DNA from: Elymus sibiricus | Lineage: Eukaryota > Streptophyta > Magnoliopsida > Poales > Poaceae | Reading direction: 5' to 3' | Assembly (NCBI GenBank): GCA_039707655.1 | Contig: CM077664.1 | Coordinates: 25,966,781 to 26,030,780 of the forward strand | Length of the DNA stretch: 64,000 nucleotides | Part shown: piece by piece, positions 23,553 to 32,167 of the stretch | How the letters are laid out: each line of letters starts with the position of its first letter | How positions within the stretch are numbered: the first letter of the stretch is position 1 | The notes under the pieces: model-generated | Databases searched by the model: none | What the model was told of the DNA's origin: nothing | What the model saw: the letters and a program-made list of their open reading frames with translations, nothing else | Program-made: the position numbers and the translations under genes

Positions 23553-24915
23553 TATAATATTTGTCCATGTTTTGTAGTTAATTTGTACAATGCAAGTCAC
23601 CATAAGTCAATGTGTGTAGCACAATAAAACGGAAGAAGTTTAACTAAGGGGATTATGTCGACATTCAAAAAGAATCCATCAACAAGGGTCTCAAGGCAAT
23701 GTCATTGTAAGGAGGAAAAAAAAGTTAAAGGCCCGTAGCAACGCACGGGCATTCTACTAGTAGGTACATAGAGTCACAGGCCAGGTGCTATGACTGCTGC
23801 TCTGCTCCCCAAAAGGATTCATGCCATCTGTACTTATACCAAACCATAAGTTCCTTGCGTCATCTGCAAACTCCGGCCACTTTCTCTCGATTTTTCTCCA
23901 CTGCGACCCATCAGCGGGTACTCTCAACATCCCGTCTTTCTTACGGTCTTCTTTGTGCCATCGCAACAACTTGGCATGCTCTTTGTTTTGGAACAAACGT
24001 TTCAACCGTGGTATTATAGGAGCATACCACATCACCTTGGCAGGAACCCTCTTCCTGGCCGCTCGCCCTCAACATCACCAGGGTCATCGCGGCTGGTCTT
24101 ATAGCGCAATGCACCGCATACCGGGCATGCATTCAAATTCTCGTACTCCTCACCGCGGTAGAGGATGCAGTCATTAGGGCATGCATGTATCTTCTGCACC
24201 TCTAATCCTAGAGGGCAGACAGCCTTCTTTGCTTCGTACGTACCGTCGAGCAATTCGTTATCCTTTGGAAGCGTCTTCTTTATCAGTTTCAGCAACTTTT
24301 CAAACCCTTATCAGATACACCATTCTCTGCCTTCCATTGCAGCAATTCCAGTGTGGTACCCAGCTTTTTCTTGTCATCTTCGCAATTTGGGTACAACATT
24401 TTTTTGTGATCCTCTAACATGCGCTCCAACTTTAACCTCTCCTTTTCACTTTCGCAGTTTCTCTTTGTATCAGCAATGGCCCGACCAAGATCATCAGCGG
24501 ACTCATCTGATGCCTCTTTTTCAGCTTCCCCCATTGTAGTACCATCGTATTCAGGGAACCTAGGATAGTTGTCATCATCCTGTTCTTCTTCATTGTCTTC
24601 CATTATAACCCCTCTTTCTTCGTGCTTGGTCCAACAGTTATAGCCGGACATGAAACCGGACTGAAACAGGTGGCTGTGAAGGATTTTTGAGGTAGAGTAA
24701 TCCCTATCATTCTTACAGACACCACATGGACAACACATAAAACCATTCCGCTTGTTTGCCTCAGCCACACGCAGAAAACTATGCACGCCATTAATGAACT
24801 CGGGAAAGCGTCGGTCATCGTACATCCATTGCCGGCTCATCTTCATTACACAACATCGAAGTGACCAAATTAATACAAGTTCATACATACTTCTCATAAA
24901 ACAACATACAACTAT

Positions 24916-25359
24916 CTAGCTAAAGCATTTAAATGCAACAACAAATGCGATCAAAATCGCAACTAAGGTAATAATTGATCCAACAGCATAATGATAGCAA
25001 GCCTCTTTATTAATGGCATATTTTCTAATCCTTCTAATCTTCAAGCGCATTGCATCCATCTTGATCTTGTGATCATCGACGACATCGGCAACATACAACT
25101 CCAATTTCATCTTCTCTTCTTCAATTCTTTTCAATTTTTCTTTCAAATAATCGTTTTCTTTTTCAACTAAATTTAACTTCTCGACAAGAGGGTCGGTTGC
25201 AATTTCCGGTTCACATACCTCCTAGATAAAAATATCTATGTCAACTTGATGGGCATAATTGTCATAAACACGAAATGAAACAAATAGTTATAAAAGATAA
25301 TATACCACATCCGAATCATAAACCGGACGAGGGCCGACGGGGACGGATATCAAAACCAT
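24916..25359 (-). CDS. Small coiled-coil protein with C-terminal membrane segment, CACTA-B
   Basis: Two exons on the minus strand. Exon 1 (25359-25306) encodes MVLISVPVGPRPVYDSDV and ends at a GTATAT donor. Exon 2 (25221-24916) follows a TCTAG acceptor in phase. The product is 119 aa. Residues about 30-85 are Glu/Lys/Leu-rich heptad sequence (a coiled coil, with LKEKLKRIEEEKMKLEL). Residues about 98-117 form one hydrophobic helix (SIITLVAILIAFVVAF) just before the stop, as in tail-anchored proteins. It is intact although both neighbouring transposase genes are broken. It ends about 70 bases upstream of the tnp2 start on the same strand and is the first gene after the right-end promoter. I know no characterised family; CACTA-A has a protein of similar plan. 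Function unknown. Confidence 0.6.
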
Positions 25360-25739
25360 GGCACTATATATAACAAACAATCATACAAGTAAGAAAATTA
25401 TACAAGTAACTATCTAAATCATACAAATAAGATTTTTTTTTACAAAAAGGATAAGAACAAGAGGCTCACCAAGGTGGTGCCGGCGACGGGACGGCACGGG
25501 CGATCGACGGCGGTGAGGACGGGGACGGGAAGGCACTAAGTAAACCACACCTACACATATGCAAACTAAAAAGTTAATTTGAGCTCAAATTACATATAAA
25601 TCAAATAAACTCCCACATAATTACTCCCAAACTAAAACCCATAAATCACTATACTTATATAGCATGAAACGAGCTAAACTAGCAATGAGAGATGAAAGGA
25701 TGAAGTTGCTAACCTTTTAGAACCCTTCGATAGATGGGG

Positions 25740-25865
25740 TGCCTCCAATCTTGACAAATCTTGGCAAAAATGGAGGATGAGCTCGAGCTAGGGGAAGGAA
25801 ACAGAGAGGAGAGAAAGGAGAAGCTTGGACTTGGGCTGGACGAAGCAGCTTTATATAGGGATATC
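25740..25865 (-). promoter_or_regulatory. TATA box and leader of the first gene of CACTA-B
   Basis: On the minus strand CTATATAAAG (25858-25849) lies directly inside the right subterminal repeats, the usual spot of the En/Spm promoter. A purine-rich leader follows toward 25700. Transcription leftward would cover the coiled-coil gene and tnp2. Confidence 0.6.
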
Positions 25866-26140
25866 TTTAGTCCCGGTTGGTGATACCAACCGGGACTAAA
25901 GGTCTATCTTTAGTCCCGGTGGGTGATACCAACCGGGACTAAAGAGGCTCGCAGGGGCCCCAGCCTGCCGCAACCCCTTTAGTCCCGGTTGGTATCACCA
26001 ACCGGGACTAGAGGTCCCATTTGAACCGGGACTAAAGGGGGCCGTGCCCCCGTCCGCTCCTAGCCGTTGGAACCGGGACTAATGCTCACATTAGTCCCGA
26101 GCCCAAACCCGGCCGGGACTAATGCTCCGGATCAAAGGTA
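25866..26140. repeat. CACTA-B right subterminal repeats
   Basis: At least four hairpin units of TTTAGTCCCGGTTGG and CCAACCGGGACTAAAG, plus shorter units with ATTAGTCCCG near the end. Their wording matches the left end and the internal block at 17137-17252. Confidence 0.85.
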
Positions 26141-26155
26141 GGTTTTCTACTAGTG

Positions 26156-26226
26156 GAGGGGGGTGTTAAAGGCCGTCCGGCGCGCGGCCAGGTTGGCGGG
26201 TCAAAACGGCGTCGAGGACGGCACAT
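26156..26226 (-). CDS. B3-like gene of CACTA-A, first half of exon 1
   Basis: On the minus strand an ATG at 26226 opens MCRPRRRFDPPTWPRAG and runs to the CACTA-B border. Removing CACTA-B with one GAG copy keeps the frame into the Ala/Arg-rich codons at 9469-9414 and reaches a GTGAG donor; this joins in phase to the CA-ATG-GAC start of the next exon. A TATA-like box lies about 105 bases upstream (26331-26340). The basic N-terminus could act as a nuclear signal, which is inference. Confidence 0.5.
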
Positions 26227-26330
26227 GGGGATACGCGAAGGGACGGCGAGTAGGGGCGGCAGTGGTTTGGGAGCGAAAGGGGGAGGTTTCTGGGGAATTT
26301 TTCCCCACACCCCGCGTCGCTCGTGCTTTT

Positions 26331-26465
26331 GTATATAATAAGGATATGCTTCAGCAGCGTTCAGTTAAAGCAAACGCGGCTAGAAAGTTAGCAGCGTGCA
26401 CTCTCGTTTGGACACTGCTAGTATGCTATCTAGCGACGTTTGAACGACGCGCAAACGCTGGTATC
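26331..26465 (-). promoter_or_regulatory. Internal subterminal-type repeats plus TATA box before the B3-like gene of CACTA-A
   Basis: Four units of AGCAGCGTT / AACGCNGCTAG type (26346-26462) copy the end repeats of CACTA-A. On the minus strand they are followed at once by TATTATATAC (26340-26331) and then the B3-like exon 1. The layout repeats the ORF1 promoter block of CACTA-B. A (TCTA)n microsatellite starts at 26463. Confidence 0.55.
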
Positions 26466-26505
26466 TATCTATCTATCTATCTATTCTATTCTATTTCTAT
26501 TATAT

Positions 26506-26945
26506 ACTAAAAGCACAATACCGGGTTTTTTTCGAGGCACCACGTTAAGCCACATAAGCTAAAATATCTACGCCGTTGATCTTTGATTTTAATGGCTAAG
26601 ATTAAAAAAATACAACGTTACATACTACTTGATGGGACACGTACAGACTCATAAACTAAAATATCTACGCCGTTAATATTTGATTTTAATGACTAAGATT
26701 AAAAAAATAAAACGTTACATACTACTAAAAGCACAATACCGGGTTTTTTTCGAGGCACCACGTTAAGCCACATAAGCTAAAATATCTACGCCATTGATCT
26801 TTGATTTTAATGGATTAAAAAAATACAACGTTACATACTACTTGATGGGACACGTACGGACTCATAAACTAAAATATCTACGCCGTTAATATTTGATTTT
26901 AATGACTAAGATTAAAAAAATAAAACGTTAAATACTACTAGGACA
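26506..26945. repeat. Tandem duplication, 218-bp unit with 97-bp sub-repeats
   Basis: ACTAAAAGCACAATACCGGG occurs at 26506 and again at 26724. Within each unit the phrase AAAATATCTACGCCGTT recurs 97 bases later. Sequence starting TCTATTATATACTAAAAGC resembles 5' ends of some grass Helitrons, but no CTRR end with hairpin was found, so I leave it as an unclassified repeat. The (TCTA)n/(TTCTA)n microsatellite at 26463-26500 adjoins it. Confidence 0.7.
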
Positions 26946-27257
26946 CGTACAGACCATCAGCCATCCAACACGCCAAAGTTTGAAAAAAGAAGTCAACAGG
27001 CACATCCTATCCATAAAAAAAATATATTGAGGCACATCCTATCCGTATAAACTATGCAGGCAAGATTTCCAGCCGTATGCAACCAAACATGCCCATAGTT
27101 CACCTTGCTGAATGCTTCAATTGTATAAAGCCAGTATTGGGCGAGCCTCGAGACAGGAGCTCGCCGGCGACGACGATGTGGGCGGAGGCTTGCACTGGTC
27201 GAGCCTCGAGTGCGCGGCGAGCCGAGTGGACGAGCGGCACTGAGGGGAGAGGCCGGA

Positions 27258-27278
27258 GGGGGGGGGGGGGGGGGGGGG
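27258..27278. repeat. Homopolymer run of 21 G
   Basis: A G-run inside a CpG-rich stretch (27120-27300). Its length may be unreliable in assembly; a similar G-run is at 44006-44024. Confidence 0.8.
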
Positions 27279-27302
27279 TGACGGCGAGCTGGCGAGGGGA
27301 GC

Positions 27303-28690
27303 TGTGACGCCCTCGATCTTGACCGTGCACTAATCATCCACGCAGCATGCACGATCTGGAACGCTGACTCACGGTAGTACCACAACACAACTCTACGACA
27401 CAAATTAAATATAAAACAATATATTACAAGTCAGGGTCGTAAGACCCGATATTACATCAAGAGTTAAGTTTGACAGCCTGTGACGCCCCCAAAATTGACC
27501 GTGCACCAATCATCCACGCAGCATGCACGATCTCGAATGGTGACTCATGGTGGTACCACAACACAACTATACGACACAAAATAAAATAAAACCATATATT
27601 ACAAGCCACGGTCGTAAGACCCAAAATTACATCAAGAGTTAAGTCTGACTACAAACAATTACAAAGGCGCCTTAAGAAGGCGAAAACAAACAACGACTCT
27701 AGATCGAAAAGGCAAGGCCACATGCCTGGGACCTCCGAACTACTCGGCGACGTCGAACTCCACGGACTAATCATCGGCGATGGAACCTGCATCCGAGAGG
27801 CTACTATCTGACAGTAGCAACCGGGTTGAAGGAAAAAGTTAGCAAAGCGACCATGAGTACTTATCCAAAGTACTCGCAAGACTTACATCCGATCTATACT
27901 ACATATGCATCGGTATCAAGGGAATGGGGTGTATCTGTGGATTATACTGCAGAAATGCCAGATCTAGAGGGAGAAAGCTCTATGTATCACAAGGGCCACC
28001 ATCTTGCAGCAATAGACGAGAGGAGAGCAGATCATCTTGCAGCAAGGGAAGGAGTATGAGCGCATACGATACCAACTTGTAATTAACACCATAATACAAT
28101 ACCCAGAGATCCTTCCTCGACTCCGAGAAAAGATCCGTGGGCAATCCATATTTCTTTGGTTGGAGTAATTCAATAGTAACCGGTTCAAGTTGTATTAATA
28201 TATAAGGTGGGTCAGTTTTATTAAGTATCCGGTTTAAGTGTTAAAGATCAGGATAAATGTAACATTCAAGCGTCCTGTTAGCGTGGACACGGCTATTCGA
28301 ATAGTTTTGTCTTCCCTGCAGGGGTGCACCACATAGCCCGATACGCTCAATTACCTCTGGCCGGACACAATTTCCTGGGTAATGCCCGGCCTCGGATAAT
28401 CGACACGCCGTAGTCCTACCTAGGCTCTCCAGAGAGGTCCCCGCCGGTCTACATCCTAAGCATGAAAGGGTCGTTCGGCCGCTCACCCTAACTGCTCCGG
28501 GTCGTTGCGAGCAGGGCTGTGAACCAAGCCACCTCTGCCTGGATGGCTTGTCCGGCCACCGCCACATCTCTGAACTGGACGTCTGACAAAGCTTTCGGGA
28601 GAATGTATGACGCCGAGGGCCCCATAACCGTTATCCCGCGCAGTGATTAGTGCGTATATGCCAATGGCAACTCGGATCAAATACCCAGAA
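27303..28690. mobile_element. Unclassified LTR-element fragment with doubled start
   Basis: TGTGACGCCC with the following 150 bases occurs twice, at 27303 and 27479, diverged (GACCGTGCAC, CATCCACGCAGCATGCACGAT, ACCACAACACAACT). The second copy continues for over a kilobase, and its first part matches 5655-6130 near the PMD gene. From 28260 the sequence is the GC-richer kind often seen in such elements. No coding domain was found. It occupies the middle of CACTA-A, between the two CACTA-A genes. Confidence 0.45.
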
Positions 28691-28693
28691 CTG

Positions 28694-29529
28694 TATTATT
28701 ATAAAAAATATTAGATGTATAGAAGTATGATTTTATACACAGGTAATTTGGATGGTTTCTTGCATGGTGTCATTATATTTCAATTTGAAGCTGTTGCTAA
28801 TTTTTTATATTGTTACACAAAACTTTCGATGCACGTTACTCACAAATCCAATGGACGCATTCAAGAGTTTCGAAGGCGGAGGTCCAACATTAACATAGAT
28901 TATGGCATTATTATTTTTGATTCAACTACAAAAGTTTGCATGAATGTTGTAGAACGTTTTTGGTTACATACCAATTTTATTATTGTTTATCTTGGGAATC
29001 TTTTCATGTTTTTAGGGATTTACAACAATTTCAACGTTAGCAGCGTCCATCTGAAAGTTAGACGCAGCTAGTAAGCTAATCAGCGACGTTTGTCTTCTAG
29101 TTACACGTTGGTATTATTCTAAAAAATATTAGATGTATAGAAGTATGATTTTATACACAGGTAATTTGGATGGTTTTTTGCATGGTGTCATTATATTTCA
29201 ACTTGAAGCTGTTGCTAATTTTTTATATTGTTACACAAAACTTTCAATGGACGTTACTCACAAATCCAATGGACGCATTCAAGAGTTTCGAATGCGGAGG
29301 TCCAACATTAACATAGATTATGGCACTATTATTTTTTCTTCAACTACAAAAGTTTGCATGAATGTTGTAGAACGTTTTTGGTTACATATCAATTTTATTA
29401 TTGTTTATCTTGGGAATCTTTTCATGTTTTTAGGGATTTACAACAATTTCATCTTTAGCAGCGTCCAGGAAGAGCCGGACGCTGCTAGTATATTCATTAG
29501 CAACGGTTGGTTCTTCACTGCACGCTGGT
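28694..29529. repeat. 418-bp tandem duplication in CACTA-A
   Basis: TTAGATGTATAGAAGTATGA recurs at 28711 and 29129, and the two units stay about 95% alike by eye. Each unit ends in a cluster of CACTA-A subterminal-type repeats (AGCAGCGTCC near 29040 and 29457). The duplicated frames (118 and 132 aa) only reflect low stop density and are not called as genes. Confidence 0.85.
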
Positions 29530-29802
29530 AGTAGTTATTTAGAGTGTTTCATCCTATAAGTGTTCCTTATTTTGTGAGGGTGTTAACAAATTTGTTAACT
29601 AAAAAAGTTCGTATGCATGTTGAATGAACTACTGCTTGCATTCCTGTATGTGTTGACATTAAGTAGATGTACAACAATAAAAGGAACATAATAATATATA
29701 GTTGAAAATTATTGACAACAATTCTTGGCAAATTAATTGTTCCCGGTGGAGTAACAACAAATTCTTAGCGAAATTAACTAACAACTCCTTCTAGGTAATA
29801 GC

Positions 29803-30488
29803 CTAAGCGAAAAACATCATTACTGCAATGGATGCCACTAGAAGAAATCCTGCTACTGATCCAGCTGGGAGTAAGAAACAAATCATCACAGCAACTAGGA
29901 GTGCATATCGAAGCTTTTTAAAGTTCTCTATCTGCGCTCGCATCTCGCTGATTTGGATGTGCAGAACATTAATTTATCCTTGTTTCTCATCCATCTTCAC
30001 TTGCATCTCATCCATCTTCACTTGCTTCTCTCGTGCATCTATCAACGCAGCATCCAACTGGGCTCTGAGTGATCGACTGCGGTACGCGACCAACTGATTT
30101 ACATAAGCCATTAAGAGATCGACCGATATCCATGTGTGGCAAGAGAAAGGTTCCTGCATATGCATATGTATGTATGTATTAATGCAATAAAACGAGAGTT
30201 ACCAATACTCTAATTAACTAATGAAAAGATAGAGATGTTTGGTTATACGTCGGTTCCTTTGCGTGCACACATAACAAATTCTCGAGCTACATTTCTACGA
30301 GTGTATGAGGTTCTCTTCACAACTGGGCATTTGCAGCCGCAAAAGAGCACAGGTGGGCATACAGGATTTGGGGGGCCTTCGATGTCCGTGCCGTAGGTAG
30401 TGCCGTCGGATCCAACGGAGGACACGCTGTTGCAACGCGAGGAGCCGCCGTACATAGCCATGTCCGCAAAAAGTGACATAGAGCTCAT
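29803..30488 (-). pseudogene. GRF zinc-finger protein with coiled coil and C-terminal membrane segments, CACTA-A
   Basis: Exon 1 (30488-30249) encodes MSSMSLFADMAMYGG and then the zinc finger FCGCKCPVVKRTSYTRRNVA, REFVMCARKGTD. Exon 2 (30153-29803) completes it with EPFSCHTWISVD. The CxC...C...C...W pattern is that of GRF fingers, which in other proteins bind single-stranded nucleic acid. A coiled coil with two KMDE repeats follows (KQVKMDEMQVKMDEK), then a hydrophobic pair of helices (ALLVAVMICFLLPAG, VAGFLLVASIAVMMFF) at the very end. One TAA near 29985, after DEKQG, interrupts exon 2; the frame continues unchanged beyond it. Full length would be 196 aa. Grass genomes hold many such GRF proteins; here one is clearly inside a CACTA element. 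Its role is unknown. Confidence 0.65.
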
Positions 30489-30654
30489 GGGCGAATGGAT
30501 GAAGGGGTGGGAGCTAGCTAGTGGGGAGAAAGAAGTGAAAAGCTAGAGAGAGAGTGTGTGTGTGGGAGGAAGAAGAAGAGAGAATGAAGAAAAAGGAAAT
30601 GAAGTGAGCAGAGGAAGAGAGAAGAAGGACCGTGACAATTATTTGTTCGGTAAA

Positions 30655-31010
30655 ATTAGCGGCGTTTGTCTACGTCAAACGCTGCCAATGCTGACATAAA
30701 CCACATTTGCAGCACGCCTTGTAAGTAGACGTTGCTAGTAAAAGAGAAACTAGCGACGTTCAATTCCTCTGGACGCTGCAAGTGTATCTCTTACCAGCGA
30801 CGTCTGAGCCGCACAAACGCAGCTAGAACTTCCTGGCTGATGGCTGGCCTGGATGTACAAAACTCGCAGCGTTTGATGTATCCGAACGCTGCCAGAAACT
30901 TTCTTTCTGCTGCGTTCCTCAGGAAATCGAACGCTGTTGATACTTCTCCAAGTTAGCTGCGGCGTCCAGATTTCACAAGACGCTGCAGATAGGAAAATCC
31001 TATAAGGGGT
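30655..31010. repeat. CACTA-A right subterminal repeats
   Basis: Units such as AGCGACGTTC, AACGCTGCCA, ACGTTGCTAG and GGCGTCCAGA alternate in both directions up to the end CTACTAGTG. They match the left end (7320-7560). Confidence 0.8.
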
Positions 31011-31023
31011 TTTTCTACTAGTG

Positions 31024-31372
31024 TCAAGAGGAAGCGGCACAGCAAGAGGAGCAGGCACAACAAGAGCAGGAGTACGATATTGATGCTCCACAGCCGTCAC
31101 AGGCTACACAGCCGACACAACGCAAAGCTAAGACACCACACGGGCATAGAAAGAAGAAATGGAACAGTAAATTCCAGAGTCCGGAGTATCCTCATGTTTT
31201 CTTGCCTAAAGGAATGACTAGAGAAGAGGCTAGCCATGAGGATGAGGCTAGCGAAGAGGAGGAGGAGGCTAGCGAAGAGGAGGAGGAGGCTAACGAAGAG
31301 GAGGAGTCTAGCGATGAAGCAAGGTATGAGGCTAGAAATGCCAAAGCCGGGAAGAGAGGAAGGATGAAGTGA
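31024..31372 (+). pseudogene. PMD gene, 3' end of exon 5 beyond CACTA-A
   Basis: If CACTA-A and one copy of its TCA duplication are removed, codons for ETEEEVH run directly into QEEAAQQEEQAQQEQEYD without losing the frame and stay open for about 115 more codons, to TGA at 31370-31372. The tail is Gln/Glu-rich, then holds GHRKKKWNSKFQSPEYPHVF, then a Glu-rich repeat (EASEEEEE, three diverged copies). Such acidic low-complexity tails are common at the C-terminus of transposon-borne PMD proteins. This clean rejoining is the main evidence that CACTA-A inserted into a coding exon. Confidence 0.75.
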
Positions 31373-31409
31373 GCTAGCGAGGTAGTGATCTTGTGTATCC
31401 GGTTTAGTT

Positions 31410-31680
31410 GTCGTGAACTTTGCTACGGTCGATGTTTGTGATGAACTTGAGATGAATGTGTGATGAACTTGTTAGGTTGTGGTGAACTTTAATTGTGATG
31501 AACTATTCGTATGTGATGAACTATTCGTATGTGATGGACTATTTATGTGTGTGATGAACTATTCGTATGTGATGAACTAGTTAGGTTTTGCTGAATTTTA
31601 ATTGTGATGAACTTGCCTTTGAAATGGTATGGTCGAATGTATGTCATGAACTTGCCTTTGAACTGTTGTGGTGAACATTT
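31410..31680. repeat. Degenerate 18-bp minisatellite
   Basis: The unit TGATGAACTATTCGTATG and variants (TGATGAACTTGTTAGG, TGAACTTGCCTTTGAA) repeat about ten times after the stop of the PMD gene, probably in its 3' UTR. Confidence 0.65.
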
Positions 31681-31704
31681 TGTTTTTGTATTATAGAAAC
31701 AGGG

Positions 31705-31810
31705 GAAGAAACGCCATGGTCCATGGCGTTTTGGCAGGCATCAGGGGAGGAAACGCCATTGTCCCTGGCGTTTTCACCAGGCAAAACGCCAAGGTCCCTG
31801 GCGTCTCCCC
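31705..31810. repeat. Palindrome cluster ACGCCAnGGTCCnTGGCGT, first group
   Basis: Three palindromes at 31711-31729, 31753-31772 and 31786-31805, each an inverted ACGCCA/TGGCGT pair around GGTCC or TGTCC. They resemble the subterminal repeat blocks of the two CACTA elements in spacing, so they may belong to the element that carries the PMD gene. Confidence 0.6.
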
Positions 31811-31924
31811 CTGTAGAAAGATAATCTCCCCTGCCGTTCCCCCCATTTCCTCCCGCCATAACTTTTCCCTCCAATTAATTTCATGAACAAGGTTGATGCC
31901 TTCATTTGACAGAAAACATCGCAT

Positions 31925-32140
31925 AGTTCAACCCATAAGGTTGATGTCATTAGAGTTCAAATGACATACAACATCACATAATTCAAATGACATAAACATT
32001 ACATAGTTCATCATAGAAGGAAGGTTGATGCCATTATAGTTCAAATGACATACAACATCACATAATTCAAATGACATAAACATTACATAGTTCATCATAG
32101 AAGGAAGGTTGATGCCATTATAGTTCAAATGACATAAACA
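31925..32140. repeat. 84-bp tandem repeat, about 2.5 copies
   Basis: TCATAGAAGGAAGGTTGATG occurs at 32011 and 32095, with a partial earlier copy from 31940. Each unit contains doubled TTCAAATGACAT. No coding role is evident. Confidence 0.75.
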
Positions 32141-32167
32141 TCACACACCAAGGTCATCACGTAGTTC

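Larger units (their letters stand above)
20055..23760 (+). mobile_element. Helitron (non-autonomous, 3.7 kb)
   Basis: The 5' end is TCTCTACTCTTAAAGGGGG. The 3' end has the hairpin GCCCGTAGCAACGCACGGGC at 23731-23750 (6-bp perfect stem, 8-base loop) followed 6 bases later by CTAG. It sits between A (20054) and T (23761) with no target duplication, as Helitrons do. The empty site is confirmed by the restored tnp2 frame. No Rep/helicase ORF is present. The 5' third is GC-rich and exon-like (see 20404-21300); the rest is AT-rich, with two MITEs near the 3' end. Helitrons often carry host gene pieces, and that is the likely origin of the GC-rich part. Confidence 0.92.
17850..24846 (-). pseudogene. 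CACTA-B tnp2 transposase, frameshifted and split by a Helitron
   Basis: The minus-strand start MKMSRQWMYDDRRF at 24846 opens a transposase-associated domain with CPCGVCKN and HLFQSGFMSGY (PF13963-like). Next comes the tnp2 core (PF02992-like): ACPNDCILYRGEEYENLNACP, WYAPIIPRLKRLF, RKWPEFADDARNLWFGISTDG; after the Helitron, GVRVWDEHKQE, LLFVTINDWPAL, CTHCLDET. DUF4218-like (NIMTHVLVHLVEEI, at 18940) and DUF4216-like (18290-17850) parts close the gene. Frame breaks are near 24304, 24050, 19930 and 19165, with in-frame stops near 19050 and 18290. The Helitron lies inside codons for TLCTYNLPSW, which read through when it is removed. In the family this protein cuts the element ends. Confidence 0.88.
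9473..26155 (-). mobile_element. CACTA-B: CACTA transposon with tnp2, ORF1/Ulp1 and a coiled-coil membrane gene
   Basis: The ends are CACTAGTGGAAAAACGGG and the inverse of CACTAGTAGAAAA. The target duplication GAG is present at 9470-9472 and 26156-26158. Repeats of CCTTTAGTCCCGG / CCGGGACTAAAGG fill both ends and one internal block. Three genes lie on the minus strand in the order coiled-coil membrane protein, tnp2, ORF1. Without its own inserts (1.76-kb solo LTR, 3.7-kb Helitron) it measures about 11.2 kb, in the usual range of large Triticeae CACTA elements such as Caspar or Jorge. Both tnp2 and ORF1 carry stops and frameshifts, so this copy is dead. Confidence 0.92.
7308..31023 (-). mobile_element. 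CACTA-A: CACTA (En/Spm) DNA transposon, non-autonomous, hosting CACTA-B
   Basis: The left end reads CACTACTACAGGACCCCCT and the right end is the inverse of CACTAGTAGAAAAACCCC. The 3-bp target duplication TCA is present at 7305-7307 and 31024-31026. Subterminal repeats built on AGCAGCGTTC / GAACGCTGC crowd both ends. Without CACTA-B the element is about 7.0 kb. It carries two minus-strand genes, a B3-like protein and a GRF zinc-finger membrane protein, and no trace of tnp2 transposase, so it would need a transposase in trans. An LTR-element fragment (27303-28690) and a 418-bp tandem duplication lie in its middle, where tnp2 would be expected by analogy with CACTA-B. Confidence 0.88.

Noticed and set aside
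28715..29531. Paired ORFs of 118 and 132 aa in the 418-bp duplication
   Set aside because: Similar only because the DNA is duplicated; AT-rich, no domain, and they end in subterminal-type repeats.
7308..31023. Reading the two CACTA elements as one large element
   Set aside because: Each has its own end pair, repeat family and 3-bp duplication (TCA and GAG), and each excision restores a separate reading frame.
31410..32140. CRISPR-like repeat arrays
   Set aside because: The repeats are contiguous tandem units without unique spacers, in a plant genome.
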